Source of the DNA: JBBQUN01 sp963717115
GTDB lineage: Bacteria > Actinomycetota > Acidimicrobiia > Acidimicrobiales > SZUA-35
Direction of reading: 5' to 3'
Assembly (NCBI GenBank): GCA_963717115.1
Contig: CAVQVO010000009.1
Span: 620,001-684,000, forward strand
Length of the DNA: 64,000 nucleotides
The translations under genes and the position numbers were made by a program. Below the pieces are notes generated by a model, which was not told where the DNA came from, did not search any database, and saw only the letters and a program-made list of their open reading frames with translations. This document shows positions 1-9,113 of the stretch, one piece after another. Within the stretch, counting starts at the first letter, position 1. Each line of letters opens with the position of its first letter.

Positions 1-1092
1 ATCTCGGTGACCTGGCGGCGACCGTCGACGCCGGACTCACGCGCCGTGTGCACGACCACATCGACGATCGAACTGAAGACGTGACGCATCTGCTCGGCCG
101 ACACGTTGGTCCCCGACATCGTCGCCGTCGAGATCAGCGCCATCAGACCCTGCCGAGCACCGTTGGCGTGGATCGTCGACAACATGCCGCAACCGGCGTT
201 GCCGGCCCTGGTCAGTTCGAAGGCCTCGGCGCCACGTGTTTCGCCGACGACGACGAGATCGGGCCGCATGCCGAGCGACACCCGCACGAGGTCCCGAAGC
301 GAGACCTCGCCGCCACCGTCGGGACCGGCCGGTCGAGTCCGCCAACGCGCCGCCTGGAGGTGATCGGTCGACAGTTCCGGCGTGTCCTCGCACACGATCA
401 CCCGTCGGGTGGTCGGAGTCGCCCGGAGCAGGGCGTTGAGCAGGGTCGTCTTGCCGCTGCCCGGCTGACCGGTGACGACGACGCCGGTGGGGGTCCGCAT
501 CAGCAGAGCCAGGAACGACGCGGCCGGCACCGAGAGCGCGTCCCAGGCGATCAGCTCCTCGAGCGTCTCGCGCCTGGTGAGATAGCGACGCAGCGTGACG
601 TCGATGCGTTCGGCGATCGGCGGCAGGACGACACCCAGGCGAGCCCGCCCGTCGAGCACCTGGGCCTGGACGACCGGGTGTGCCTCGTCGACCGAGGCTC
701 CGACCGAGGCCAGGAGCTTCGTGACGACGTGGGTGACCTCCTCCTCGCTCACGGGCTCGGGATGGGCGACGAGCCTGCCCGTCTCGTCGATGTAGGAGAC
801 CTCCTCGCCGTGGATGAGCAGTTCCTCGTATCGGATCGAGCCGTCGACGAAGCCGGTGAGCGGCCCGTACTCGAAGACCGAGCGGGCCAGCCGGTCGATC
901 ATCAGCCCGGCATCACCGAGTGGCCGTCCGCCGCCACCTCTGCGACGCCCCTGCCTGGTAGCGATCGACGACCGCCGCCAGGAGGGTCGTGACCAGGGCC
1001 CGATCGGCGGTGTCCAGACCACGACGAGCGATCTCGTCGAGCGCCTCTCGACGCAGCGACTCGTAGGTGCTCAGGACGCGCGGCGCGGTCAT
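1..1092 (-). CDS. CpaF/TadA-type secretion ATPase (partial, frameshifted)
   Basis: This is the hexameric motor ATPase of a Tad/Flp pilus or related secretion system, a cytoplasmic protein that powers pilus assembly. Visible in the C-terminal frame are a Walker A GQPGSGKT near residue 208, CEDTPEL, the Walker B region ending VVVGETRG near 283, and the His-box STIHANG near 309. The start ATG at 1092 has GGAGG upstream and overlaps the cpaE stop as ATGA. The N-terminal reading frame ends at 913, but the ATPase continues in the +1 frame; the switch lies in the GCAGGGG run at about 946-955. The gene continues beyond the left edge, so the C-terminus is missing. Family assignment is firm; whether the shift is real is not known. 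Confidence 0.88.
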
Positions 1093-2307
1093 CGAGGACC
1101 CTCCACCAGTTCGAGCCGGCGCAACGCAGTTCAGGAACGGGCCACGCCCGGGCACCCGGGCGTCCCAGTTCGCCCGCTCCACCCGACGATCGTCGGGCGC
1201 GCAGACGACGAGGCCGAGTCGATCGCCGGCGACCGATCGGATCTGGTCGACCAGTTGGTTCCGCACCGACGGTGACCTCGGGGCTCGATTCACCACGACA
1301 TCGACGGGTCGGTCGCCGAGCACGGACCGCGCATCCACCAACCAGTCGACGAACCGAAGGACTCCCGACGCCGAGGCATCACACACCCCGACGACCCGAT
1401 CGGCCACCGAGGCACACCGTCGCGACAGCTCGTAGCGAGGCACGAAGCGCGACAGGTCTTCGAGCTGCGGGCCGAGCCGGACGAACACGGCGGGCCACTC
1501 CTTCGTCGCCGCTTCGAGCAGATCGACGACGTCGTCGGGCCGGACCAGCGACCAGTCGTCTCGGCAGACGAGCCCGACGATGACGTCGAACGGCAGACCG
1601 GTGGACCGGTCGTCGCGCTCGCCGAACCGATGGGCCGCGCAGTCACGCAGACACGTCGGTGCCGCGGCGTCGATCGAGACCACCTCGCGGCGATGGACGT
1701 CGACGGCGGTCAGGAGGTGCGGATGGAGGGCCAACCCGAGGCGAGCGGCCAGCGACGGGTGGGTCTCGTCGACGTCGACGACGAGGGGGCGGCGAACCGA
1801 TGGTCCGGCCGCTTCGGCCCAGAGGACGGCCAAGGCCAGGCAGACCTCGGTGACACCGGCACCTGCCGGACCGCCGACGGCGATCAGCGATCGGGGCGGC
1901 GACGCTGCGACGGTCTCGGACAGCAGACCGGCAACGCGTCGATCGAGCTCGGGATCCGGACGATGACGGCGGGCGACCGACACGAGCTCCTCGACGTCGA
2001 GGTCGGCCCGCAACGCGAGATCGACACCGAGACGGCGAAGGTGGTGCAGTCCGAACCCCTCGCCGTCATCGGGATCGAAGAGCCCGACGACCACGATGCC
2101 TGCCTCGCGCGCCCGATCCATGAACGGCGCCGACAACCAGCTGGTGTCGTCGTCGACGACCAGGACGTCGATGGCCCCCTCGAAGGCATCGGTTCCCTGG
2201 TGCAGCGGCGTCACCACCACGTCGAGTTCGTGATCACGGCAGTACCGCTGCAGCGTTCCCCGCCAGGTTCGCGAGCTGAGCGCCACGCCGACCGTGAGGC
2301 CGCTCAT
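1089..2307 (-). CDS. CpaE-like MinD/ParA-family pilus protein (frameshifted 3' end)
   Basis: A CpaE-type protein, which in Tad systems helps place or assemble the pilus. The N-terminal 120 residues look like a degenerate receiver domain (VLVVDDDTSW near 48-57). From about 140 there is a ParA/MinD-like fold with GGPAGAGVTE at 145-154 in the P-loop position, which lacks the usual lysines, and VVDVDETHPSLA near 176. ATP binding may therefore be weak or absent. The start ATG at 2307 has GGGAG upstream. The main frame has no stop before cpaF. Shifting +1 at about 1125-1134 gives a natural end, ALRRLELVEGPR, with its TGA overlapping the cpaF ATG. Length is about 405 residues. Confidence 0.75.
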
Positions 2308-3090
2308 GGCCCCACTCCCGTGGTCGGGGACGTCCCGTCGAGGGCCACGGGTTCTGCGGGGACCGAGGCGAGATCGCCGGTCGGCGGGGTCGAGTTGCGT
2401 GCGATGGTCGGGGTCGACCGCCGGGGCGCCGGTCGAGCGAACGATCTCGACCGTGCCCTCGAGCCGGGCCCAGGCCAACGACAACGCCTCGACGTCGGAG
2501 ACCTCGATCGTGACGTACGCCTCGCCCCGTCCCGCCAGGAGGCCCTCGGCGGCCGGCGACGCCGGCACCCGGGCCACGAACGCATCGACGATCACGAACC
2601 CGGCCGAGTCGACCGGGGCGACGGTTCCTCCGACCGGCCGGGGCACGGCGATGACGTCGATCCGATCCCCGACGGCCAGTCCGAGTCCTTCGATGACGAT
2701 CGCCGCGACCGGGATCGTCACGGTCCGCTGCAGGACCGGGGAGCCGGCGGTCACCAGGTCCCGCCACAACAGGGGTTCGCCCGCCACCAGCGGCCGCACC
2801 AAGGCGAGGTCGGCCGGGAGCGCACCCGGCTCGACGAAGGAGCCCAGGAACGCCAGATCGGCGTCGACGGCGACGGACACGACGTCGAGTTCTCCCGTCG
2901 TGGTCCCGGCGGCCGTGTCGGTCCCGACGGCCAGGACCGAGACGGTGGCCTCCCGGTCCTCGAGCACCCGCCCGACGCTCACGAACGTCGCCAGGCCGGC
3001 GATCACCATCGCACCGTGGGCCAGGGTGAGTCGCTGCGGTCGGAGGCGGGACGGGGCGAAACGTCGCCGGGTCGGTCGGTTGGCTCGCAT
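2304..3090 (-). CDS. SAF-domain protein, CpaB/RcpC-like pilus assembly (frameshifted 3' end)
   Basis: First gene of the Tad operon. An arginine-rich N-terminus and one membrane span (about residues 24-42) are followed by a SAF-like region with the ordered elements LVRPLVAGEPLLWRDL and GDRIDVIAVPRP, as in CpaB/RcpC periplasmic pilus proteins. The start ATG at 3090 is preceded by GAAAGG. The main frame runs without a stop straight into cpaE, and its tail turns Arg-rich with poor third-position GC. The +1 frame from about 2392-2403 has good third-position GC, a Pro/Thr-rich tail ending SPTTGVGP, and a TGA at 2304-2306 that overlaps the cpaE ATG. I read this as a single-base shift rather than a real SAF-CpaE fusion. 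Confidence 0.72.
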
Positions 3091-3224
3091 GGGTGCCTTT
3101 CGGTTCGGATCGGGAGCACGCCCCGAACCTAGGGACGACGCCACCGGGCCGAAAGGGAGCGCGCGCCCCCTTGACAACGGCGCCGGCGTCGGCATTGCCG
3201 ATCCCGGCCGCCACACTGTTGGCC

Positions 3225-3863
3225 GTGACCCGATCCACGATCCACGGACCCGCCCCCCAGTCGATGATCACCCTCGACCTCGAGGGCGTGCTCGTTCCCG
3301 AGATCTGGGAGGCGGTCGCCGAGGCGACCGGCGTCGGGTTCTTGATGCGAACGACCCGCGACGAACCGGACTACGACGTCCTGATGAAGGGACGGCTCGA
3401 CTGCCTCGCCGAACACGGCATCGGCATGACGGTGATCGCCGAGGTGATCGCCGGGCTCGTCCCCCTCGAGGGCGCGGTCGACTTCCTGTCATCGTTGCGG
3501 GCTCGGACCCAGGTCGTCCTGCTGTCGGACACCTTCGAGGAGTTCGCCCGACCCCTGATGGCCAAGCTCGGATGGCCGACGGTCCTGTGCCATCGCCTCC
3601 TCCTCGATGGCGACACCATCACCGGCTATTCGCTCCGTCAGCTCGACCAGAAGCGAGAGGCCGTCGCCGCCTTCCAGTCGCTGAACTACCGGGTCGCGGC
3701 GGCAGGCGACAGCTACAACGACACCACGATGCTGGCCCAGGCCGACGCCGGATTCCTGTTCCGGGCGCCCCCGAACGTGATCGCCGAGTTCCCTCGGTTC
3801 CCGGCGTGCACCGACTACGACGACCTGGCGGGACGCCTCCTCGATTCACTCACGACGGACTGA
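3225..3863 (+). CDS. thrH: ThrH-like phosphoserine phosphatase / homoserine phosphotransferase (HAD family)
   Basis: A HAD-superfamily enzyme very close to Pseudomonas ThrH, which dephosphorylates phosphoserine and can move the phosphate to homoserine. Motifs in order: DLEGVLVPE (nucleophile Asp), PDYDVLMKGRL, LSDTFEEF (motif II), the motif III Lys region LDQKREAV, and GDSYNDTTML (motif IV acidic residues). Two starts are possible. GTG 3225 has a weak CACACT seven bases upstream and gives 212 residues. ATG 3264 (MITLDLEG) matches the usual family N-terminus and gives 199. The gene is convergent with the DUF3445 gene, and their 3' ends overlap by 14 bases. Confidence 0.88.
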   Translation: MTRSTIHGPAPQSMITLDLEGVLVPEIWEAVAEATGVGFLMRTTRDEPDYDVLMKGRLDCLAEHGIGMTVIAEVIAGLVPLEGAVDFLSSLRARTQVVLLSDTFEEFARPLMAKLGWPTVLCHRLLLDGDTITGYSLRQLDQKREAVAAFQSLNYRVAAAGDSYNDTTMLAQADAGFLFRAPPNVIAEFPRFPACTDYDDLAGRLLDSLTTD

Positions 3864-4746
3864 ACCCGTTCGACGCGAGCCACTCGAGGATCTGGGGCCG
3901 ATAGGCGACCGATCCGCTCTTGTAGACCGCCACGTCGTCGGGCATCGACACCAGGGCGTCGGCCAGTCCCTGGGCCGACCCGTCGAGGAGTACCGACTGC
4001 AGCGGCCGTCGCAGGATCCGGATCGTGAACAGGATCGAGTCGTGGAGGGGCATCCGACGCAGCGTCTGGTACTCGAGCCGAAGGCAGAGTCGTTCGGCGA
4101 CCTCGGTGGCCCCCAGCGGTCCGGCGTCGATCGAGGCCGGATCGGCCCGGGTGCTCGGTTCGAGCCGGTGGCTCCAGTCGGCATCGATGGTCCAGTTGCT
4201 CCGCCAGACCGGCTTGTCGACGTGCAGTCGGTCGAAGAAGCGATCGGTCTGGCGCCCGAGGTCGGTGTCGTAGCGGGGCACCGGTTCGTGGATCGCGGCC
4301 ATCGAACGTCCTCGCTTGGAGGCGAGATCCCAGCGGGTCGGGAAGCACACGCACGCCGCAGTCAGACACCACTCGGTGCCGTCGTGCTCGAGGACGACGA
4401 GATCCTCCTGCACCAGGCGGGCCGCGGCCTCGATCGGATGCCGGGATCCGGGATCGGGTGGCACCGGATGACCGGCGGCCCGCAGGTGGCCGACGATTGC
4501 CTCGTGGACCTCGGCCGCCGGAGCCTCCGAGCCGTCGGTGACGGCAACCACGTCGTGGTATCGATCGGCGAGCAGCGTCGCCTTGTCGGCCCGGTCGGCT
4601 TCGAGATCGTCGTCGACGAGGAGCCAGGAGTCGAGGTCGAGGGGCCGAACCCCCATCCGCCACCGGAACGGCGCCGAGCCGAATGGCGCCGGCAGATCGT
4701 TGGGTCGTGGCGACGGCCTCGATGGGGACGCACCCGCAGCGGTCAT
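3850..4746 (-). CDS. DUF3445 family protein, heme-dependent oxidative N-demethylase-like
   Basis: Resembles the DUF3445 family, linked to the heme-containing subunit of oxidative N-demethylases. Supporting segments include LVQEDLVVLEHDGTEWCL, CVCFPTRWDLASKRG, IHEPVPRYD and the late WRIRE-type region RLEYQTLRRMP with HDSILFTIR. It has 298 residues with no signal peptide or membrane span. The start ATG at 4746 lies 36 bases from the divergent BldC gene and has TACGCT eight bases upstream. No partner demethylase subunits lie next to it, so the substrate cannot be inferred. Confidence 0.72.
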   Translation of the reverse strand: MTAAGASPSRPSPRPNDLPAPFGSAPFRWRMGVRPLDLDSWLLVDDDLEADRADKATLLADRYHDVVAVTDGSEAPAAEVHEAIVGHLRAAGHPVPPDPGSRHPIEAAARLVQEDLVVLEHDGTEWCLTAACVCFPTRWDLASKRGRSMAAIHEPVPRYDTDLGRQTDRFFDRLHVDKPVWRSNWTIDADWSHRLEPSTRADPASIDAGPLGATEVAERLCLRLEYQTLRRMPLHDSILFTIRILRRPLQSVLLDGSAQGLADALVSMPDDVAVYKSGSVAYRPQILEWLASNGFSPS

Positions 4747-4754
4747 GGAAGGTA

Positions 4755-4775
4755 AGCGTAAACGACCGCTAGACT
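4755..4775. promoter_or_regulatory. divergent -10 elements, DUF3445 gene / BldC-like gene
   Basis: On the plus strand TAGACT at 4770-4775 stands six bases before the GTG at 4782, implying a leaderless BldC mRNA. On the minus strand TACGCT (4755-4760) stands eight bases before the ATG at 4746. Confidence 0.6.
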
Positions 4776-4781
4776 CACCGT

Positions 4782-5024
4782 GTGCCTGAATTTCCCGATG
4801 GTTTCGATGCGCTGCGAGAGGCGTACCCACCCGTGCTGACCACTGCACAGGTTGCCGAACTGCTCGATCTCAACACCAGAACCGTGCTCACCATGGCTGC
4901 CGACGGTCGGATTCCGGCCAGTCGGCTCGAGGGGTCACGCAAGTATCACTTCGTCCTCGAAGACATCATCGCCACGCTCAAACGCAATCGCGTCGTGCCC
5001 GAGAGCGCCCCCACGCACCTCTAG
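4782..5024 (+). CDS. BldC-like small MerR/excisionase-type DNA-binding protein
   Basis: An 80-residue one-domain regulator. LTTAQVAELLDLNTRTVL (about residues 19-36) is the helix-turn-helix, and GRIPASRLEGSRKYHF is the wing, the layout of BldC and excisionase-like proteins. BldC proteins are actinobacterial developmental regulators that bind direct repeats, but the target here is unknown. The GTG start at 4782 is set by the -10 hexamer six bases upstream. It is convergent with the next gene with a 3-base gap. Confidence 0.85.
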   Translation: MPEFPDGFDALREAYPPVLTTAQVAELLDLNTRTVLTMAADGRIPASRLEGSRKYHFVLEDIIATLKRNRVVPESAPTHL

Positions 5025-5027
5025 GCC

Positions 5028-5549
5028 TCAGACCGAGAACGACACGGCGATCACGGCGCGCCGGGGGACGACCACGTCGCCGCCCGCACGGGTCCGGAGC
5101 ACGACCACCTCGTCCGAGACACCGGTCACGACGCCGCTGATCCGGTCGCCCGAGCGGCGGTCCAGGCCGACGGTCTGCTCACGGCCGACCCGCTCCCGGA
5201 GCAGGGCCACCAGGGAGCCGGGGTGTCCCGTCGTCCAGGCGTGTCGCTCGGCGGCTCGCTGGTCCGACAGCGCTCGGGCGCTCTCGACCACGTCGAGCTC
5301 GAAGAGGATCTGGGTCCCGGAGTCCTCGACCAGCGCCACCACCGCGCTCCCGAGATGACCCACGCGTCCCTGCACGGTCTGGCCGGGCAGCTCGACCACC
5401 ACGACCACACCCAGACGCGCCCAACGCTGAAAGACCTGGGCCAACCCGAGCCGTGAGGCGTCGAGTTCGGCCTCGGCCGCTTCGGCCTCGGCCCGCCGAC
5501 GGCGATCGTCGAGCAGGAGACGCCGTCGTTCGCGTTCGTGCTGATCCAT
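5028..5549 (-). CDS. conserved-looking hypothetical protein with coiled-coil start and Sm-like barrels
   Basis: I do not recognise this 173-residue cytoplasmic protein. The first 30 residues are a highly charged Arg/Glu helix. Two short beta-rich segments follow (VVVVELPGQTVQGRVGHLGSAVVAL and ISGVVTGVSDEVVVL), each with the Gly/Val spacing of small SH3- or Sm-like barrels. No catalytic motif is visible. Third codon positions are strongly GC, supporting coding. It lies tail to tail with the BldC gene. An RNA- or protein-binding role is only a guess. Confidence 0.6.
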   Translation of the reverse strand: MDQHERERRRLLLDDRRRRAEAEAAEAELDASRLGLAQVFQRWARLGVVVVVELPGQTVQGRVGHLGSAVVALVEDSGTQILFELDVVESARALSDQRAAERHAWTTGHPGSLVALLRERVGREQTVGLDRRSGDRISGVVTGVSDEVVVLRTRAGGDVVVPRRAVIAVSFSV

Positions 5550-5599
5550 CCCTCACCATCGACGAGACCCCGACCGAGTTGAGCACCCGTCACTGCTGT

Positions 5600-5636
5600 T
5601 TGACAACTTTTATTTACTCTTGTTTACTCTTGAGTC
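5600..5636 (+). promoter_or_regulatory. promoter of the LysM gene, leaderless type
   Basis: TTGACA at 5600-5605, a 19-base spacer, TACTCT at 5625-5630, then six bases to the ATG at 5637. The spacer and -10 contain two head-to-tail copies of TTTACTCTTG (5613-5622, 5623-5632) in an unusually AT-rich patch, a possible operator. Confidence 0.65.
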
Positions 5637-6405
5637 ATGGACGTGGAGTCATCGATCTTTCTTCTGGCCCGCTGGTTGCTCGTCCTCTCGGTGGGGTGGT
5701 GGGCGCTCGGTGCACTGTGCTGGATCTGGGCACTGTCCTCGGCGGCGGGGCCGAGTCGGAGCTCGACCCGGGGTTCGAAGGCGGGGCGGCCGATCGATGT
5801 TCGTCGGGTCCGTCGTGTCGCCCAGCGCATTGCGCTGCCCGGCTGCCGGCGGGTGGCCCGGGGTGTCGTGGCCCTCGGATTGCTGATGCTCCCGGCATGC
5901 ACGGGCGGCGGGACCGAGCCGCCGACCATGGCGTGGATCGGTCCGGCCGACCGGGAAGCCGACACCGCCGACCAGACTCCCACCACCGATCCGACGGCGA
6001 CCCCGACCACCGCGCCGGCCACCACCGCGCCGGCCACCACCGCCCCGACCACCGCCGCCCCGACCACCACCGCCCCGACCACCGCGCCGTCCATCACAGC
6101 GCCGGCCACCACCGCGCCGTCCACCACCGCGCCGCGGCCTCCGGAGGAGTCGAGCCCGTTGCCCGAGGCCACCGAGACCGTCGCCGCTCACCGAGCACAC
6201 CGTGGTCGGCGGCGAGCACCTCTGGTCGATCGCCGCCGCGCACCTCGCAGCCGTGTCGCCCGCCGGCCACGCCGACGACGCCGCCGTCGCCCGCTATTGG
6301 CGCCGCCTGATCGACGAGAACCGGGGCATCCTGCGCTCGGGCAACGTCGATCTCATCTACCCCGGAGAGATACTCCGGCTCCCGGCGGTGGAATCGAACC
6401 GATGA
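5637..6405 (+). CDS. membrane-anchored LysM-domain protein (frameshifted)
   Basis: An N-terminal hydrophobic segment (residues about 7-35) is followed by a second one ending in a lipobox-like LMLPAC, then a Thr/Pro/Ala-rich linker made of TTAP repeats. The LysM domain (GGEHLWSIAAAHL ... VDLIYPGEILRLPA) is a peptidoglycan-binding module, but it lies in the +1 frame. The switch is near 6180-6190, where the linker frame turns Arg-rich and the +1 frame gives LTEHTVVGGEHLWSI. The whole protein would be about 255 residues, displayed on the wall. Without the shift the LysM domain would be lost. Confidence 0.72.
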
Positions 6406-6424
6406 CGCGACGGTTGGACCGATC

Positions 6425-6850
6425 ATGACGATCACCGCAGTGCTCATCGATGGTTTCCGAGTCGACGTCTCCAACGGCTCCCACACCTGGAGGGCCGACG
6501 AACCATTCGACCTCGGGGGGTCCGATACCGGCCCCAATCCCTACGATCTGCTCCTGGGCGCCGTGGCGGCCTGCACGGTGATCACGCTGTCGAGCTACGC
6601 CAGGCGCAAGGACATCGACATCACCTCGATCTCTGCCGAGTACTCCTACGCCAAGGTCCACGCCGCCGACTGTGTGGAGTGTGACGACACGGCCACCGGG
6701 ATGATCGATCAGATCACCTCGCAGGTCTTCATCGACGGGAACTTCGACGACGCGACCCGACGCCGCCTCGAGGACATCGCCCGGCGATGCCCGGTTCATC
6801 GCACGCTCGAGAACGGTGTGGTGTTCAACGACATCGTCTTCGCCGGGTGA
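6425..6850 (+). CDS. OsmC-like peroxiredoxin-related protein
   Basis: A 141-residue OsmC/Ohr-superfamily protein. The two redox cysteine positions are visible: AVAACTVITLSSYA near residue 50 on the central helix, and RRCPVHRTLENG near 124. The N-terminal GPNPYDLLLGAVAAC is typical. These proteins reduce organic hydroperoxides using the Cys pair. The start ATG at 6425 lies 19 bases after the LysM gene, so the two may be co-transcribed. The 3' end, including the stop codon, is repeated twice more just downstream. Confidence 0.87.
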   Translation: MTITAVLIDGFRVDVSNGSHTWRADEPFDLGGSDTGPNPYDLLLGAVAACTVITLSSYARRKDIDITSISAEYSYAKVHAADCVECDDTATGMIDQITSQVFIDGNFDDATRRRLEDIARRCPVHRTLENGVVFNDIVFAG

Positions 6851-6909
6851 CGACCCAACGACATCGTCTTCGCCGGGTGACGACCAACGACATCGTCTTC
6901 GCCGGGTGA
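6827..6909 (+). repeat. three tandem copies of the osmC 3' end
   Basis: A 24-base unit, AACGACATCGTCTTCGCC plus GGGTGA, occurs at 6827-6850 (coding end and stop of the OsmC gene), 6857-6880 and 6886-6909. The spacers are CGACCC and CGACC. The last two copies are noncoding duplicates, each with its own TGA. Confidence 0.95.
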
Positions 6910-6959
6910 GGCCGAGCGGCCGCCCGGGGAGGTCGACTTCGGACTAGGATGGCGAACGC

Positions 6960-9069
6960 ATGTTCGCCGCCTCGCTCCTCGACGACCTGAACACCGCCCA
7001 ACGCGATGCGGCGACCCATGGCGGCTCGCCGCTCCTGATCGTCGCCGGGGCCGGCACCGGCAAGACCAAGACCCTGGCCACCCGGGTCATCCATCTGATC
7101 GACGAGGGCGCCGATCCCAATCGGATCCTCCTCCTCACGTTCACCCGTCGGGCCGCGGCCGAGATGATCGGTCGCGTGGCGGCGTCGTCCACCGATCGAG
7201 CAGCGAGCCAGGTCTGGGGTGGCACGTTCCACGCGATCGCCAATCGTCTCCTGCGCCAGTTCGGGCAGGCGGCGGGGTTGACCGCCGGTTTCACCGTGCT
7301 CGATCAAGGCGACAGCACCGACCTGTTCGGCATGGTGCGCACCGACGAGGGGTTCGGCGAACGGGGCAGCCGCTTCCCTCGCAAGGAGACGATCGCCGGG
7401 ATCTACTCGCGAATGGTCAACAGCCAGGCCAAGCTGTCCGAGGTCCTCGACACCGACTACCCGTGGAACACCGATCACGCCGAGGAGCTGAAGACCATCT
7501 TCACGGCGTACACCGCCCGCAAGCGCCGCCATCAGGTGCTCGACTACGACGACCTGCTGCTGTTCTGGCGGGGCCTGCTGGCGTCGAGCATCGGCGACAC
7601 GATGCGGGGGCTCTTCGACCACGTCCTGATCGACGAGTACCAGGACACCAACCCGATCCAGGCCGACATCGTCCGCGGCCTGTGCCGACCCGACACGGGC
7701 GTGTGTGCCGTCGGCGACGACGCTCAGGCGATCTACGGCTTCCGGTCGGCGACGGTGGCCAACATGTGGGCCTTCCCCGATCACTTCCCCGGCGCGAGGA
7801 TCGTGACCCTCGAACAGAACTACCGGTCGACCACCCCGATCCTCGAACTGGCCAACGCCGTGATGACCGCATCGGACCGGGGAGGAGACGACGGTCGCCC
7901 CCAGCACTTCGACAAGTCGTTGTGGACCACCCGGGCCGGCGGGCTCCGACCTCGGCTGGTGACGTGCCACGACGAGGGCGAGCAGTCCGCCTTCGTCGCC
8001 GACGCCATCCTCGATGCCCGCGAACGGGGCATCGATCTGCGCGAACAGGCCGTGCTGTTCCGCTCCGGGCACCACGCCGATCATCTCGAGCTCGAACTGA
8101 CCCGACGCGACATCCCCTACGTGAAGTACGGCGGTCTCAAGTACCTCGAAGCGGCCCACGTGAAGGACCTGCTCGCCCTGCTCCGCATCCTCGACAACCC
8201 CGCCGATCAGTTGGCGTGGCATCGGGTGCTCGGCTCGATCGAGGGCGTCGGACCGGCCACGCTCCGCAAGGTCGCAGCCGCCATCGGGCTCGATTCGGTC
8301 GACCCGAGACGCCGCACCGGCGACACCGAACCCGACCACCCGCTGACCGACGACACCAACGACACCGCGCTCCAACGCTTTCTCGTCGACGACATCGCGT
8401 TCCCCGGACCGGCAGCCGAACAGGTCGCCGTGTTGCGGGCCGCGCTCGCCGACTGCCTGATCGAGGGCATTCCACCGGCCGAACAGGTCGACCGCCTCAA
8501 GGCCTTCTGCTCGCTGTCCTTCGCCGCCAACTACGAGAACCCCGCAGCCCGGCTGGCCGACATCGATCAGCTGGCGGCCACCGCCGCCGCCTACGGCTCC
8601 CGCAGCCGCTTCCTCACCGAGCTGACGCTCGATCCACCCGAACGCACCGGAGACCGGGCCGGACCTCCCCATCTCGACGACGACTGGCTCACCCTGTCGA
8701 CCATCCACTCGGCCAAGGGCATGGAGTGGAAGAGCGTGCACGTCATCCACGCCGCCGACGGCAACCTGCCATCCGACATGGCCATCGGTGACCGCGACGG
8801 GCTGGCCGAGGAACTCCGCCTGCTGTACGTCGCGCTGACCAGGGCCAAGGACGAACTCACCGCCACGTTCCCGCTCCGCTATCACGTCCATCGCTACGCG
8901 AACGACGACCGCCATCTGTATGCCCAGCTGTCGCGGTTCCTCGAACCGGTCCGCGAGCACTTCGACGAGGTCACGACGGCCGATCGGACCGACGGCGACG
9001 TCATCGTGCTCGACTCGGTGGGGGTCGCCGACGAGGTCGACACCCTGCTTGCACTCGCTCTGGGAGTGA
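6960..9069 (+). CDS. UvrD/PcrA/Rep-type ATP-dependent DNA helicase (frameshifted last codons)
   Basis: A superfamily 1A helicase of about 702 residues. Motifs in order: Q-motif NTAQRDA, Walker A AGAGTGKT (29-36), LLLTFTRRAAAEM, Walker B DEYQDTN near 225, GDDAQAIYGFR, LEQNYRSTTPI near 284, and the motif V region STIHSAKGMEWKSV near 581. It unwinds DNA in repair or replication-fork rescue. The main frame continues without a stop into the TauD gene downstream. A +1 shift at about 9045-9052 gives the usual family ending LHSLWE with a TGA at 9067-9069. TAGGAT nine bases before the ATG is the likely -10. Confidence 0.87.
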
Positions 9070-9113
9070 GGCTCGGACTGACACCGGCCGGGTCGCATGC
9101 AAGGATCGGATCC

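Noticed and set aside
48..992. Long plus-strand open frame opposite the CpaF ATPase
   Set aside because: It is a GC-rich shadow; the minus strand encodes clear ATPase motifs across the same bases.
3171..3176. TTGACA as the -35 of the ThrH gene
   Set aside because: It lies about 35 bases from the CACACT element, too far for a normal spacer.
6827..6909. CRISPR-like repeat array
   Set aside because: Repeats are direct copies of a gene's 3' end with 5-6 base spacers; no cas genes.
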